Shown: piece by piece, positions 47,320 to 60,561 of the stretch
How the letters are laid out: each line of letters starts with the position of its first letter
Numbering within the stretch: position 1 is the first letter of the stretch
NCBI GenBank assembly: GCA_032622095.1
Contig: CP136063.1
Coordinates: 73,757,980 to 73,821,979, forward strand
DNA length: 64,000 nt
Source of the DNA: Siphonodentalium dalli
Lineage: Eukaryota > Mollusca > Scaphopoda > Gadilida > Siphonodentaliidae
Direction: 5' to 3'
The notes under the pieces: generated by a model
The model's input: the letters and a program-made list of their open reading frames with translations, nothing else
Databases searched by the model: none
Told to the model about the DNA's origin: nothing
Translations under genes and position numbers: made by a program

Positions 47320-47830
47320 CTTTCAACACAATTCAGCCCGTAATATCAACCCTTTGGGATTACATTCACCTCAATTACTTTCACAACAAGTTTCTCTGTG
47401 TATCCGGAATATTTATCAAACAAATAAGAAATTGTAATGTCGAAATTCTGACATTTAGAAAAGTTGAAGTGAAGTCCAAAGACCCCACGACTACAGAATT
47501 TACAGGACGACCATGCATATGCCCATATCAATATTTAATTTGTAAAGTCATGTGACATTCTCACAATGTCAAAACATATTAGTTCATGATCTCGGGCAAA
47601 TTACGGAAGGACAACTAAAAATAGATTACTGACGGAAAATTGTGGGGAGCGAACATTTTCGGCTACTTGTGGGTTGCTTGTCGAAATTTGAAATTTTGGG
47701 AATGAATGTGTGGGGTGCAACTCTCAAGTAAAATTCAACTCACAAGTATAACGTGTACGAATGAATCAACCCACAAGTGCCCCAGGATTCGGACGGACGG
47801 ACCAACCCACGACAATAGCTCAAAATTTAC
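47320..47830. repeat. dispersed repeat family Y, inverted piece
   Basis: Reverse complement of 10965-11545, including 'aatgtcgaaattctgacatt', 'acagaatttacaggacgacc' and 'gacggacggaccaaccca'. Confidence 0.75.
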
Positions 47831-49050
47831 AATGTAAAGTTGAGCTAAAAATGCTTCCTCATAACCAATTATAGTTTGTCTGAGTCATATATAGTCATAT
47901 GGGTGTATGTATGGTTCGTGGATGTCTTGGTAGATGGAGAGACACCGGAATTGGTCCCATTTTACTGGGGTGGATTGCCGTGGTGGATTATCATTTGTTT
48001 CATCCGCAGTTGGGTGCTTTCATTGGAATTGTAGCATAATCATTTTCATTAGATTGACCAAGATATTTTCCTAGATTTCAATTCAATATCAAAACTATCT
48101 AATGTAGATGCATAAACCTAACTTTAGACTCCCTACATACAACATTTCAGGATCACAATGTATTTTTCTATATTTTATAGCCAAAAATGTCTCCTTTTTT
48201 AGATTTTGTGTGTGCCAAATAATTTAGGTGCTGGATTCAGATGCGATATTCATTAATACACTCGTATTTACCTAACAACGAAGATTTTATAAACTTTCAG
48301 CGTCAGAGAAAATTTTGCTGAAATTTCAGCATCAAAACCTCAAAATGTTTCAAATTGTGACATTTTTAGGTAATTTCGAGAAATTCCGTTTAACATTTTT
48401 ATCTCCAAAACAAACTTCAGATTTTGAGATTCTGTTGACTTCACTGTTCTTTTTCAATCATTTCAATCGATGAATTTTCAAGGTTTGTGGTATCAAAACT
48501 ATTCCTCTATTTCAACTTGATTATAAAATTTCATTTTACCAAAATGTGTTCATCAAAATTCCGTTAAAAATGTCTTTTCCTGAACGGGCAGTTTTTTGTC
48601 AATTCCATCACTAACTGAAAACTAACACAATGTTATCTGGATATTATCTGGGCATGGTAAAAACATAAATAAAACACTTTGGCAAAAACAGATTATATTT
48701 TATTGATATACAGTATTTCCACTTGTTAACAAAATGTCCTTTCCTGATCTTTTACTTTACATGAATGGTCTGCTCAAATTCTGCTATCAAAGACAATACC
48801 TTTATTGTGTTCTAATTTTATATCATAGTATGACTTCATTTACATATACTTTAGGTGTTTAATCACGTTTCCTCTAACGTTCGAATGCTACAGCCGTTAT
48901 AGGGATAGGCATATACGGTGGACTATGATGCGTGCCCTGATATTATATGTCCATATATGACGATTATGGACATCCACCTTATTTGGTCATGTTTATTGTC
49001 AGGATTAACTGGAAAACCAATTCACATTCAAATAACGGTAGCACAGATTT
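47831..49050. other. no gene seen
   Basis: AT-rich with T-rich runs. No exon-like or repeated structure noticed. Confidence 0.45.
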
Positions 49051-49059
49051 TAAGTAACA

Positions 49060-49925
49060 TTATGTGAGTTTGAAGGGAGTGGTGCAGTTACAAAGGAGGG
49101 TATGCAGTTAAATGGGAGGGTGTGTGGTTACAGAGGAGGGGTGCACTTACACGGGTGAGGGTGCAGTTACAAGGAAGGTGTGCAGTTAAAATGGAGGTGT
49201 GTAGTTAATAAGGAGGGGTGTAGTTACAAGGGAGGGTGAAGTTACAAGTGAAGAGAAGTTACAAGGGATGGTGTGTTACATGGGAATGTGGAGTTACAAG
49301 GGACGGGGTGTAGATACCAGGGGTGTATTTACAAGGGAGAGGTACAGTTACCATGGAGGTGGCAGTTACAAGGGAGGTTGTGCCGTTACAAGGGATGGGG
49401 TACAGTTACACGGGAGAGTGTGCAAGGTATGGGTACAGTTCCATGGGAGGGTGTGCAGTTACAAGGGGAGGTGGTACAGTAACAAGGGAGGGGTACATTT
49501 ACAAGAGAGAATATGCAGTTACATGGGATGGGGTACAGTTACAATGGGGTAGTTACAAGGGATGGGATGCAGTAACAAGGGAGGGTATGCAGTTACAGGG
49601 AGGGGTTTATTTACAAGGGAGTGGGTAGAGTTACAAGGGGGCATTCAGTTACAAGGGAGCGGCAGTTACAAGGGGTGCATTTATAAGGGAGTGGGTGCAG
49701 TTACATGGGAGGTTATGCAGTTACAGGCAGGGAGGTGGTACAGTTAAAAGGGATGGGGAACTGAGTTACAAGGGAGAGGTAGTTACAAGATAGCGTGCAG
49801 TTACAAGGGATGGCATGCAGCTACACTGGAAGAGTGCAGTTACAAGGGAGGTGTAAAATGTAGGTAGCAGTTATAAGGAAGGGAAGGAGCAGTTACACTG
49901 GAGGGTACGCAGTAACAAGGGATGA
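49060..49925. repeat. minisatellite of 'agttacaaggga' units
   Basis: Dozens of 17-30-bp units built from (g/c)agttacaagggagggg(t), very G-rich on the plus strand. Open frames of up to 101 codons are a repeat artefact. Confidence 0.93.
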
Positions 49926-50440
49926 TGATGATTGTTTATTTGTATAATATTTACAAGCTTATGACAATGGTGATAATAAACAAACAAAAAATGATATTTT
50001 ACAGGAGCGACATGGCCCAGATGGACCGCCTTCCTGTCGCCCCTACGTATACAAAGTTACAAACATGAAGTGGCAACTAATGAAGTGAAGTGATAATGAA
50101 AAAGATAGAATGTAGTTCATAATAGACAAATAAAGTATCCAAACCACTTATGGGATGCATCTACATGTATATGTATTAATACATATATATTGGTTGTATT
50201 CGTGGGCTTATAATAAATATGTCACTAATGATGGGGGTATGGCCGGGGCTGTTTCGATTCTTTACTGGTTAAGAAAATAATGGCTTCCGATTATCAAATG
50301 AATTGAAAGATAGTTGTTGCTGTAGCAGATATTTGTTTCAGGTTATCGAGGAATTCATATCTCGATATGTAGGAAGCAATTTCTCGTTTCGTCCCGCCAA
50401 AATGTTAAGGTGAACATACCAGACTGCATTACAATGACTA
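49926..50440. other. insertion splitting the minisatellite
   Basis: Unique sequence between two halves of the array. The first 130 bp ('gatgattgtttatttgtata', 'acatggcccagatggaccgc') look like a SINE or LINE tail. No target duplication was identified. Confidence 0.45.
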
Positions 50441-50860
50441 TAATGAGGGAGGGAACACAGTTACACGGGAAGGGGGCAGTTACAAGGTAGAGGGCAGTTA
50501 CAAGGGTTGAAGTTACAAGGGAGGGGTAGTCACAATGGAGGCATGCAGTTACAAGGGATGGGGTACGGTTACAAGGGAGGGAATGCAGGTACAATGAGGA
50601 GGTAAGTTACAAGGGAAGGGTACAGTTACAAGGGAGAGGTGCTAGTTACAAGGGGTGCAGTTACACTAGAGTGCGTGCAGTTACAAGGGGGGCATGTAGT
50701 TACATGTTGAGGGTTACAGTTACAAGTGAGGGGCAGTTACAAGGGGTGCAGTTACAAGGGAGGAGGTGCAGTTTGTATTTTGGTTTACAAGGGAGGGGTG
50801 CAATTAAAAGTGTCGAAGGTTGCTGCAGTTACAAGGGATGGAGTGCAATAATTTTGTGAC
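50441..50860. repeat. minisatellite of 'agttacaaggga' units, second block
   Basis: Same unit family and orientation as 49060-49925, after the insertion. Confidence 0.92.
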
Positions 50861-51680
50861 GCAGTATATGAAAATAATATTGACCCTGTTCAGTCTTATC
50901 AGATTTAGGTTTCTAGAATTTCCCCATGATGAGGCAATAAATTGTTTCCAAATATGGAGTGCATGCTTGGTGTAGTGAATATTTGTGAGAATCGTAGTAT
51001 TTAGTAGGAGTCATTATAATCAGTAATAATAGCCTAATAAAAACTTGAAGGAGCTGCCTCAGATTGCGATGAGTAATTGTATGGCATTCAATTGTGAATA
51101 TATTGCCACCATATGTATGGTGTCAGCAGTTCGAAAAAGCAACTACATGCATGCTTTATACATGGTTTACCACAGTGATGGGACAATTAGTGTGTATTTT
51201 TTAATGAAGCTTTGTCTGAAAATAATATTTAGAAAACTTTTAAAGTATAGAAAGATGAATTTTGGTGAAGCCAAATATATCGTCTTAGTCAGCCCCATAA
51301 ATTATTACCGGAATACCGTTTTTCCGTGGTCGAGGGCTGTATAAGTATGGATGGCGTTAACATATGCGTATCCAATGCAGTAATCTGGTAATGCAAATTG
51401 AAACATAATTAAGACAATACTGTATTCGTTGTGCACATTCCTTTTTTATATAGTTATTGGTACTAAGCTGCTAATACTTGTACTGTTATTTACCAGTTTT
51501 GTTCGGATTCACCTAATTCCAAAAAGCATTATAGATTACATGTACCCATTTAAATTCTTTTCATCTGATGAACAATTGTCAAGACTATCCTGTCTTTCGT
51601 ATAACACATCATATGGATGACTAATATATGAATCAGAATGTGCTCTTAAACTTCACTATAGAGACATGTGATTACATATG
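50861..51680. other. no gene seen
   Basis: AT-rich. The frames at 51045-51344 and 51429-51620 have no recognisable motif. Confidence 0.45.
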
Positions 51681-51684
51681 TTAA

Positions 51685-52170
51685 AGGTACGGTTGGCCTT
51701 GGCGGTGGGTATCCTGTGAAAATATTTACAAAACCGCCACAAACAGAAAGAACATCAAAATGTAGACAGACTTTGTCCGTATACAAATAAGAAATATCGC
51801 ATAAACAGTATGTTATTGTCATATGTTTGACCATTGTTATGTAAACAAACGCATAAAAAGTAACTTGTCTGGCGTTTGTTTATATTATGATGGTAAACAT
51901 AAAGAGCGTTCTTTGTTGGTTAATTCCTGATAGGGAGCTAATAAAGAGCGTTTATATCATTTATGTGTGATTAGCTAGTAGCATTGTGCTGTGTTCTGTA
52001 ACACAATCAGGCTCTTGCTTAGGTAAAATATAGTAGGTCTTTATGATAACATGCTGTTTACGCGATGGCCATGGTATATATGGACGAAACTGTATGCGTT
52101 TTAATGTTTTTCTGTTTACGGTGTTTGGAACAAATATGAATATTTTCGACAATTAAGGCCAACCGTGCCT
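51685..52170. mobile_element. TTAA-type (Kolobok-like) MITE
   Basis: TTAA on both sides (51681-51684 and 52171-52174). Ends are AGGTACGGTTGGCCTT and, read inward, AGGCACGGTTGGCCTT: 16 bp with one mismatch. A non-CCC start with TTAA duplication is more like Kolobok than piggyBac (inference). 486 bp, no coding capacity. It carries two ATAAAGAGCGTT motifs 42 bp apart (51899 and 51941). Confidence 0.82.
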
Positions 52171-52179
52171 TTAAGAGAA

Positions 52180-55100
52180 GAACATGAAACTCCTATAAAT
52201 TTAAAATAATGAAAAACAGTTTTGACCACGTTATAATATATTCCGTTGTAAATTGTCCTTTCCTGAAAAATTTAAGCAAATTGTGAAACAGCTTATTAGT
52301 TATTATAAATGTGGACCTGGCTCGCCACTAATTGTCATGTTTAATTTGTATATAGTTGAGGTAATTATTTTCCTGCTAAGCATACATCCTGCTCCCTGTT
52401 TGATCTATGTGTTCATGTTTTCATATATTAGAAGCGAAGGTTCCTTCAATTTGGACTCGCATGACATATGTTTTCTTGCATTATTTTGTTTTCACGGAAT
52501 TACACTTTACTCAAATATCTTTCATGTCTGTACAACTAACACAATGGTGAAACAAGTTAATATGCCTTGTATTTATACAAAATCTCCATTGATTATATAT
52601 ATGGTTGCTCTATCTGTATGTTTGGGTGAGGTGATATACATTTACATAATACTGTAACTTTTAAAATAATAATGCCAACGCTCCGAAAATTCAGCATATG
52701 ATCTCCAATATATCCAATTACAATATGAAAGTAAAAAAACCTATTAAATTTTTTTGTTGCTGTTTTTGGCACATTTCGTGCAACAGTTCTGTGAAAGCAC
52801 CCAGTTGTTACTTATCCCATGTATAGTTTATTTCGCGCTTATGATTTCTAAGTGCTTTGAACGTCTAAACTTGCGTTTTGCCATCATTCTTATAGGCACC
52901 ACAAGTGTGTTGGCGAGTGGGCGTCGTAAGCCTTTCCCATTGTAAGTTACATGATATTTTCGTTATGTGATATTTGGGCAATCCAATGTATATCGTTAAA
53001 TTGACACACATTCACACACAGGACTACGCCAATATCCACAAGGTCGATTAATTTTCAGGTATATAAATCATAAGACATATTCGCGAAGCCCATACCACAG
53101 AGAAATAAACATGAAGTGTTAGGGAAGTTTATTATTTATTAGGTTTATACGATGTTTCGTTGTCTTGCTTCAAAACCTGTCATCAATCATAATCCACATT
53201 GGATGACGTTTCACGAAAATTTGATGCTGGTTATATTTACTACAGCACCAAAGAAGACAAAATCTAGCGTATCTGCCTTGTACAATTTAGAGAAGTGATG
53301 ATTTCGAGAAAGAAATGGTTCCCCGTTCACAGATATCTGGAAGTAAAAGAAATCACATTTAATTAACGACTTGAATTTGATTGGACTGTTCTGTCACATA
53401 TATTCGAGGTTGGAGACTGTTAGTGTTTCTCCCGTCTACATTACACCTAAAAGTACGATACGATGCTGGAGGCAGGTTTTCCCGGATCATACAGAATAAA
53501 AATATATCTGATAATAATATTAATGTTGGGACAAATGTATCATTATATACTTTTTTGTTAGATGTCAGCCACTATCGCTTTCTTTGTATGAATTTTTAAA
53601 GACTCGATTCCAATGTGTATCCAGTCGTCAGTAGAAAAGACGTGAGGAATATAAATCAGCCATGACCTTCGAAACTAAAATCGCTAAACTGTCCAACTGC
53701 TGACGCCGTCCTTCCTGAACAGACAAGTCGAGTCTCCTGAACTAATAAACCATAACATAACGTAAAGTGGATCGAATAATTTGGAGACTGCAACGGCTAT
53801 TTGGAGGATATCTACAAACCTCCTACGGAATATGCTGGAATTTTGCTCACGATTGCAGTCATCTTGGATTTATATGTCACATGACATTCATAAATTGGAA
53901 TATAGTCCAATTATTTAACACAGCCCACCCCGACGTTGAAAATATATATTCCTTGCTTCTAACACAAACGTTTACAGGCGCCAGTTTTTTTTAACAATTA
54001 GCCCCACACTATCAGGATTGCGATGGCGGGTGAACTATTTGACCAGGTCGATAGCGGATGAACTGGAAATAAGTTTCTGAGTCAAATTTATTTCATCCAA
54101 TTGCGCTAACGCCGACTTGAAGCCCAATCATAATGTGTAGCCAATTATATAACCATACATAATGAGAATGTTCGTTTAAACAAGATATGTCAACGTTGCG
54201 GCGATGGTAATGAGTGGTTGCACATTGGCCGATTTGGGTTGGCCTCCTGATTACGACAATATAGGCCAACATTTCTGCTGTGCGACAAATCTGCTCCTCT
54301 AAACAACTGTCCGTTTTTCGGATATCTAAAATATCGGTGACGTCGCAACATCTACGAGATTTGGGTCGTTATTACTAATGTGTGCTTTTGCAAAATTTCG
54401 CGATTAATGATAATATACACTATTACGTGTGAAGATAACAACCACCGTGTCAATACGGATATTTTGATTTATTATTCAGTTTGTTACTCTTCCACATATT
54501 TGACTGGAAGAACACTTTGTTGACTTTCTGATGTGAAAATATGACATCTTGGCAGCCATTTTGAAAACGGTTGCCATGGAGACGGGAGAACCATTTGACG
54601 AAGTATACCCAAATTTTCTTGGAAGCCCTTGACCCAAGGTACATAACTTTTATAGAGTCTGATCTAGAGCAAGAAAATCCTACGGAGTCATAGGCCAGGG
54701 CCAGTACTAGATGCTTGTGATATAAGAATGAATTTGATTGCGAGTATTTTTTCATTTTTTTTCTTTTGCAGGGAAAGCGGCAATTTGGCCAGGTCATTCT
54801 GACTAATTCGATGTAAAATATGACTATGCATCTTTAAACATAGAACACAAAGCAATTTCCAGGTTCAGCCACACATACCTGTGACTTGTAAAGGATGTTA
54901 TTGATATTGAGATGCACTTGGTAGGAAAATCCACGCGATTTTACAGCGCCACACCTACACGTTTATAGATATCACCCAGCGTCAACCAAAACGTGTGAGC
55001 AATAATCGATAGTGGTGACCAGCTACAATCACCTATATCCTTCACATGATACAATCACAATGAACTCTTTCCGCGATGGCAAATCACAATGTAAACAAGC

Positions 55101-55200
55101 CTGCACAGTGGTATACGTTTTTTCTAAATTGAGCTCCCTCAATATCACAACAAAGGCGCGCCTAAAAATACCACTTCTTCTGACTGGTACAGTATTGTCA
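52180..55200. other. no gene called
   Basis: AT-rich. A hydrophobic 134-codon frame (52253-52657) lacks a standard start and recognisable family. 54450-54797 overlaps a widespread 'cagccattttgaaaacggtt' repeat. The 54215-54370 segment is a diverged copy of 39905-40060. Confidence 0.4.
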
Positions 55201-55216
55201 TGATGTACGGATTCAC

Positions 55217-55335
55217 CTGTTAAAACAAAAACTGTGTTTACAAGTGACTGGACAATTTCATCCCTTATACATGTATACATGTTACCAAAAAGTATACCAT
55301 TTGTCGAGATTGTGAAATTGGAATGCCAAAAACTC
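55217..55335 (-). CDS. probable galectin exon (C-terminal half of the carbohydrate-recognition domain)
   Basis: On the minus strand, between a gttctaag acceptor and an acag/GTGAAT donor, the frame gives SFWHSNFTISTNGILFGNMY and on to NTVFVLT. This fits the galectin strands after the core (F-x-I-x-x-NG-x-x-F ... G). The required phase (two bases from the previous exon) does not match the phase-0 end of the exon at 55894-56104. Either an exon is missing between them, an acceptor is different, or they belong to separate or broken copies. Confidence 0.42.
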
Positions 55336-55893
55336 CTTAGAACGACATGGAGATGGCCTGGGAGATGACTATATATAACTTTGTTGGATATCGGTGAATT
55401 GAACAATCTTATAAATGCTAGTGAATCTCCTCTCGCCATCCATGACTTTAGTTGGCAATAGCAATACACGTTACAATTTACATGTGCGTGTGGTTAAACC
55501 TGACTATAACTACTGGTAAGTGACCAACATTAGTCAAGTGCAAGAAAGCCAATGACATCGAACGCAAATTATATATCGCCTATCCGGACCGGATTGTGGT
55601 TAATATACACGTGCATATATATCTCGAGATTCAGAAGGTGCATGTGTGTTTAAGAAATGTTGGCTGAAAAACATGTCACCAGTCTCTTGACAAATGATTG
55701 TCGTAACCGAACGCTTCAACGCTGTTTGTAATGTGTAATCACACGGATACCCATTGGCTAAGAAATTGCTGGATGAGACATTTCGTATTCTGTATGACAC
55801 GCAATAACGTATTGCCATACATGGTAGTGTCCTCAGATAGAGCCTGCAAAACAACGTAAAAGAACAATTGCAATGACATCGGATGACCAGTAC

Positions 55894-56104
55894 CTTGTTT
55901 TGAGTCTGGGTAGATTCTATGTTGATTGTGAATGGCTGACCACGAACGAATGGATATATTGGACCAAACGTAGCATGGCCACTCCATTGTCCATTTACGA
56001 CATGGTCCAGCACTGTATGGGCGGAGTCGAACCTAACACCGAAATGAAGCTCACTTCCTTTGTCAACACGTCCATATGAGTAAAACATCAAGTTTATATC
56101 AAAT
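55894..56104 (-). CDS. galectin core exon (carbohydrate-recognition domain)
   Basis: A 211-bp exon between tttgttttcag and AAG/GTACTG. It encodes FDINLMFYSYGRVDKGSELH, FGVRF, then VVNGQW and YPFVRGQPFTINIE, the central galectin fold signature: H-F-x-x-R, later V-x-N-x-x-x-W, then PF-x-x-G-x-x-F. In canonical galectins the motifs are H-N-R, N and W-G-x-E. Here the Asn of H-F-N-P-R is Gly, and the Glu after Trp is replaced (WSGHA), so sugar binding may be changed or lost. Earlier exons are not identified, though 57300-57191 (minus) is bounded by good splice sites and may belong to the same gene. Galectins are soluble beta-galactoside-binding lectins, often with immune roles in invertebrates. 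Confidence 0.7.
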
Positions 56105-56269
56105 CTGAAAACAAACCAACACATTTTTGAAGGTGCAGACCCATCTATACGTTTGGTGCATAATATTCTCCAAAAAGTACCAGTAAACCCTGATTATAGA
56201 GAGACGTGACTTGGGGATCTATACGGTGTGGGTGTAATGTGCCTTAGCATTGAACCACTTTGAAGTAGA

Positions 56270-56572
56270 TGGACTGTTTCAATTCACATAGATTGTATAA
56301 ATTTTGCACCCCGCTTGGTTTGGGTATTTCCAACTAGTATTTCAAACATAAATGCCATTTTCTCATTTCAGTCAACACATTGGCCGAAAGTAAGACGATA
56401 TTCGACATTGTACCTGGGCAACAATTTTGACAGAACTTACTAGTTGTAATGTCAAACTATCAGAACAATTTCAACTAAGGTTGTGTCAGGCATGATATAT
56501 CCAACTATTACACATGATGTCCAAAGTTCTTGATGAAACACCACCAAATTTCCGTCGTCACTTCCCTGAATA
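56270..56572. mobile_element. decayed hAT family 2 copy
   Basis: Contains 'gtatttccaacta', 'tgtcaggcatgatat.tccaa', 'atgtccaaagtt' and ends 'gtcacttccctg', a decayed form of gccacgtccctg. It lies in the intron upstream of the galectin exon. Confidence 0.5.
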
Positions 56573-57190
56573 GTATATACATGTTTGTCGCAACTCCGTT
56601 GTCCAGTTATTTATTGCAGTTCTAGTCTACACTTTGTTCGTATTATACGGCTTTAACTGGTTCCCAATTGCTTCGACGTAAACGTTGGTCATCTAAATCA
56701 CCATTGGCGGCAAACAAGTGTTACAGTTGTGAAAGTAAACCCGGTTTATTCCATAGCACACATAATATTTGCTCTCAACTCAACAAGAGTTGTCAACTAA
56801 AAGTGGTAATTTAATGTGAACAATATACTGTTTATATGTTCATGAATTCAAAAGAATACAAACTGATTTGACCTCGCGACTTCTAAATAATTCAGTCTTC
56901 TGTATAAGCGTAAATAATTAAAATGTCAGCTGCTCCCAATTACACGGCATATTATGTTCGTTAAATAACATAAAAGTTTTCTTATGAATAATGAATCATA
57001 TACCTGACAATTGTTAATGGTAGTATGGTTTAGTGCTGCTTTCGCTGTTTCATATAGCACGGCACTGCTTCTGAGAGGAGGAATGCCGCGTTGTGGATTA
57101 ATATTACTGTGAGACAACTCCCTTACATGTAAAAACCAGCGGCATCAGAAAGCAACTGACAAACGTGTACAGATACATGCATTGGGTTAC

Positions 57191-57300
57191 CTTCCCTGAA
57201 CATGTACGCCCAATTTGCATCTGAGTTTCGCCATCGCTGGACGACCTCGGTTGCCATCAATGGTTCTGAAATTGTGTCCCGTTTTTGGAACAATTCTGTT
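57191..57300 (-). CDS. exon candidate of unknown family upstream of the galectin exons
   Basis: 110 bp on the minus strand between 'aaatttagtattcag' and GAAG/GTAACC. Open frame: RTELFQKRDTISEPLMATEV, VQRWRNSDANWAYMFRE. The splice signals are good and the composition is protein-like, but I do not recognise a domain. Its exit phase does not fit the next galectin exon directly. 57106-57004 is a second, weaker candidate. Confidence 0.3.
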
Positions 57301-57419
57301 CTGAATACTAAATTTGTTTCAAGTTGGAACCAGAAAATGAAACCATATAGTTCCTTTTTGTTCCCCATGTTTTTATTCCAGCAAACAAGTATGTGCCGTG
57401 ACAATATGTTGTAATTCTG

Positions 57420-58220
57420 AGTATTGGTTCAATGAAATCCGGTGTCTATGCAAATACTGTTTATGGCAATTAGATAGCACCATCATAAACATATTCTAGT
57501 GAATTATGAACTGTTCAGGACTTTCTAGTGTCAGCTGGTGCCAATAAATCGAGAATTTTCAACAGAAACTGGCACAGAAATGCACTGTGCATTTCATGTT
57601 ACAAGATTTGTGGAAATTAAGTGACTGAAATATTCAGACACTTAAGACAATTCAAAGACTTGGACATAAGAGAATACACTCGACGACTAGCTTTTCATAA
57701 AAGCATGGCAACTGTGGTGCACTGCCGGATATATAAAGTTGACAGTTGCAGGTGGTGTTTAATTTAGTGGTTGAAGAATATTCCAGATGTTCATTCAAAC
57801 AAACTGGATTTTCCGTGAAAGTAATACTGTTGCCAATACATTAGCTGACCAACCGCACATTTTTTGGATGTGTACGATAATAGAGTATTCAATTAAATTG
57901 ATAGATGAATATGTTGACTGTTGTGTCATAGATAGATATATGGATCATTTATTGCAAAATGCCCAATTAACAAAACAAAATAATAAATAAAATAAGATAC
58001 AAAATATAAATTGGAATACAACCTCAAAAGAAAATAGAAAACACAAAAATGACAAAAAATGCAGGCAGTTTGCCTGGGGCAGACACAACTATATACCCGT
58101 GCTGCCTTCATATCTGTCCCAGTATCCTGGTACTTGAGTCATCTTATCCAAGCGATGAGTTGATGATACCCAAAGGCGGAAGTAGTTCACCCCCTCCCGC
58201 ACACACTGAAAAAGCGGGGA
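57420..58220. other. no gene seen
   Basis: AT-rich, no repeat or exon signal recognised. Confidence 0.45.
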
Positions 58221-59595
58221 ATAGGTCGAGATATTATGTCCGATATGTTGGAAGTTTCATGTTCAGTGACTGAAACAATTTCCGAAGGACTTCCTGGGAC
58301 TTCTTTATATTTCCATTATTCCAATCCAACATGAACAACACGACGTGTAGTTTATATATATCATCCACTGACAATTTAGTTTTTGTGGAATAGTGGTTCG
58401 GTGTGACAATTATATCGTTTATTATTAATGAGCCTCATACTTTTCTTTTAAATCAAGAACATCATATGTGCATTCTTGATATGACCCCATATGTGGATAC
58501 CGTAAAGTAGATGACTGTGGGCCAGCAAAAATATAGTGATTTTAAGGCCGAGAATGGGAGAATATTTTTGATTTGCTTAATGAAAAGTTGGCTTGTGCTA
58601 TTTCTGAGTACGCACATGCTCGATATATGTAGATTGAAGGAGAGATGTTCGTCAATAGATATGCCTATGAATTTAATCGTTGTGGTGTTACTTACACGTT
58701 CTATTACCTAGCCATGGATTGTTAACTCGGTACTTAGTATTTCAACTCTGTTGGAGGGTTGAAAATCATATATGGTGTCTTCTTCACAGTGAGTGAGAGA
58801 CGGATTTCACAACACAAATCAACATGTTTTGTTAGTTCCTAGTTAATTAAGATTTGTAATCGCTATATGTTATCATCGGATGCATGTACTGTCGTGTCAT
58901 CAGAAAAAAAGTACATTCAGCTTTCATAATCGGTGTATATTGTTGATGTAGATAAAACACTTATCGGACCGAGTATGATCCCTGGGGCACACCAGAGCTG
59001 AGTTGTGTAGTTCTGGATATCCGACCATTGAAGTCGACGTATTGCGATCTATTTGATAAATAACGTTGGAACCATACCTCTAACTCCATAATGGTGGAGT
59101 TTTCGTAAACAGAATTGCATGATTTATCGTATCAAATGCTTTGGACAAGTCAAAGTAGGTAGCCAAAGTTCAATTCATTGTTTGTTTTTAGTGCTTTATG
59201 TAGCTATGTTATTCAAACGATGAAGGATCAGGGTGAATTGTTCAGTAGCCAGATCTAAATCCATATTGCTGTTTATACGGAATATTGTTTTTTTCCAACT
59301 AGTTTGATAATCTGCTTCGCATTGTTTTCACTAATATTTTTGAAAATGTTGGTAATATGCTTATCGGCCTATAGTTATCACAGTTCTGTTTGTCCCCTGA
59401 TTTATAAATGGGAATGACCCTGGCTATTTTCTCATGCTCGGTACTGTAGCAGTTTCGAATGATCGGTTGATTATATATAATATTTGAGATAATGGAGTGG
59501 CAATTTGGTGGATTATAATTTCCATGAGAGAAACTGACATGTCATGATAGTCTCGGCCAAATTTGTATTTCATCGTGCTACAATGGGACATTATA

Positions 59596-60470
59596 CAGTT
59601 GTCGCCCGCTGTCGAGGGAGACATTGAGATTTGTCACCCGCTCGAGAACGGAATGTCTCCCGATGTGCTTTCTTTCCCGATGATATATATTTTCAGTAAC
59701 TACTTATCGTCCTATAGGATTTCTGTTCCATATAGAGAGTCAAGCGTTTGATAATCAGCGTTTATTTACGATCATTTTGGTGGTTAAATCGTCAATATCG
59801 GTCCATGCAATGTAAACCAATAAGCCATATAGGTATGTTATCACCTTCTGAAATGTGGCATATTCAATGTCGTCTTGTGCGCGGAATTTACTCGCGATGT
59901 TCATTTCATAACGGTCTTCCCCGAAAGCTATTGGGAAGTTGTCAATTTCTGTAATGTACATTCATATGTGTCAGGCTCTCAAGTACATGGCGACCCTCAG
60001 ACAAAATACCTCTATGATCACATTGCAGACATCGCGGAGCGGTCTGATATCACGGATAAGCTTACAGTGCCATTCGTTCGCGACAAACGTGTGCATTACG
60101 TTGTCTACCAACAAACATTTATAACCAACCAACCTCAAGGGATCCACTCTTTCAATCTTGCACCATAATGTCGACATGAACATATTGAATCACCGAGATG
60201 TTTCGATATAAAAAGTACATAATAACGCTTGTCCGATAAAAGTATCAACTTAAAAGTTCGAATATTAGTGTTCACTAAATATATGCAAATTGGCAAACAC
60301 CACAACTGGTGTGTTTTGCGAATCCGTGGGGTATATAAGAACTATGATTTTCTTACGTGGTAGTGATGTGAAATAGATGAGTTACTGCAGTTTGTGTTTG
60401 GAGATATTCTTGCAATATAACATCAAGAGGGCGACAAAAACAATGTCTCCCGACTCAGCGGGCGACAGTG
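59596..60470. mobile_element. DNA element inserted in the LINE (TIR with tgtcgcccgct)
   Basis: The left end is cagttgtcgcccgctgtcga; the right end read inward is cactgtcgcccgctgagtcg. Both are followed by ggagacatt and a second tgtc(a/g)ccc block. 875 bp with inverted ends of about 45 bp. Frames inside (59875-60168 and antisense) are not recognised. No target duplication seen; superfamily unassigned. Confidence 0.65.
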
Positions 60471-60561
60471 TGATTTGTCGCCCGGCACGTGACAGGACAT
60501 GGGCCAATCAGAAGGGTGGAAAATAGGGAGGAGGGAAACAATATTGTTTGCTGGTACCCTC

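Noticed and set aside
49268-49747. Tyr/Gly/Gln-rich frames of 61-101 codons
   Set aside because: Created by the minisatellite unit; all three frames show the same effect.
52253-52657. Hydrophobic 134-codon frame, possible membrane protein
   Set aside because: No family resemblance, T-rich composition explains the hydrophobicity, and no splice or start context was found.
57004-57106. Minus-strand exon candidate with good splice sites
   Set aside because: Its open frame does not agree in phase with the neighbouring candidate at 57191-57300, and no domain is visible.
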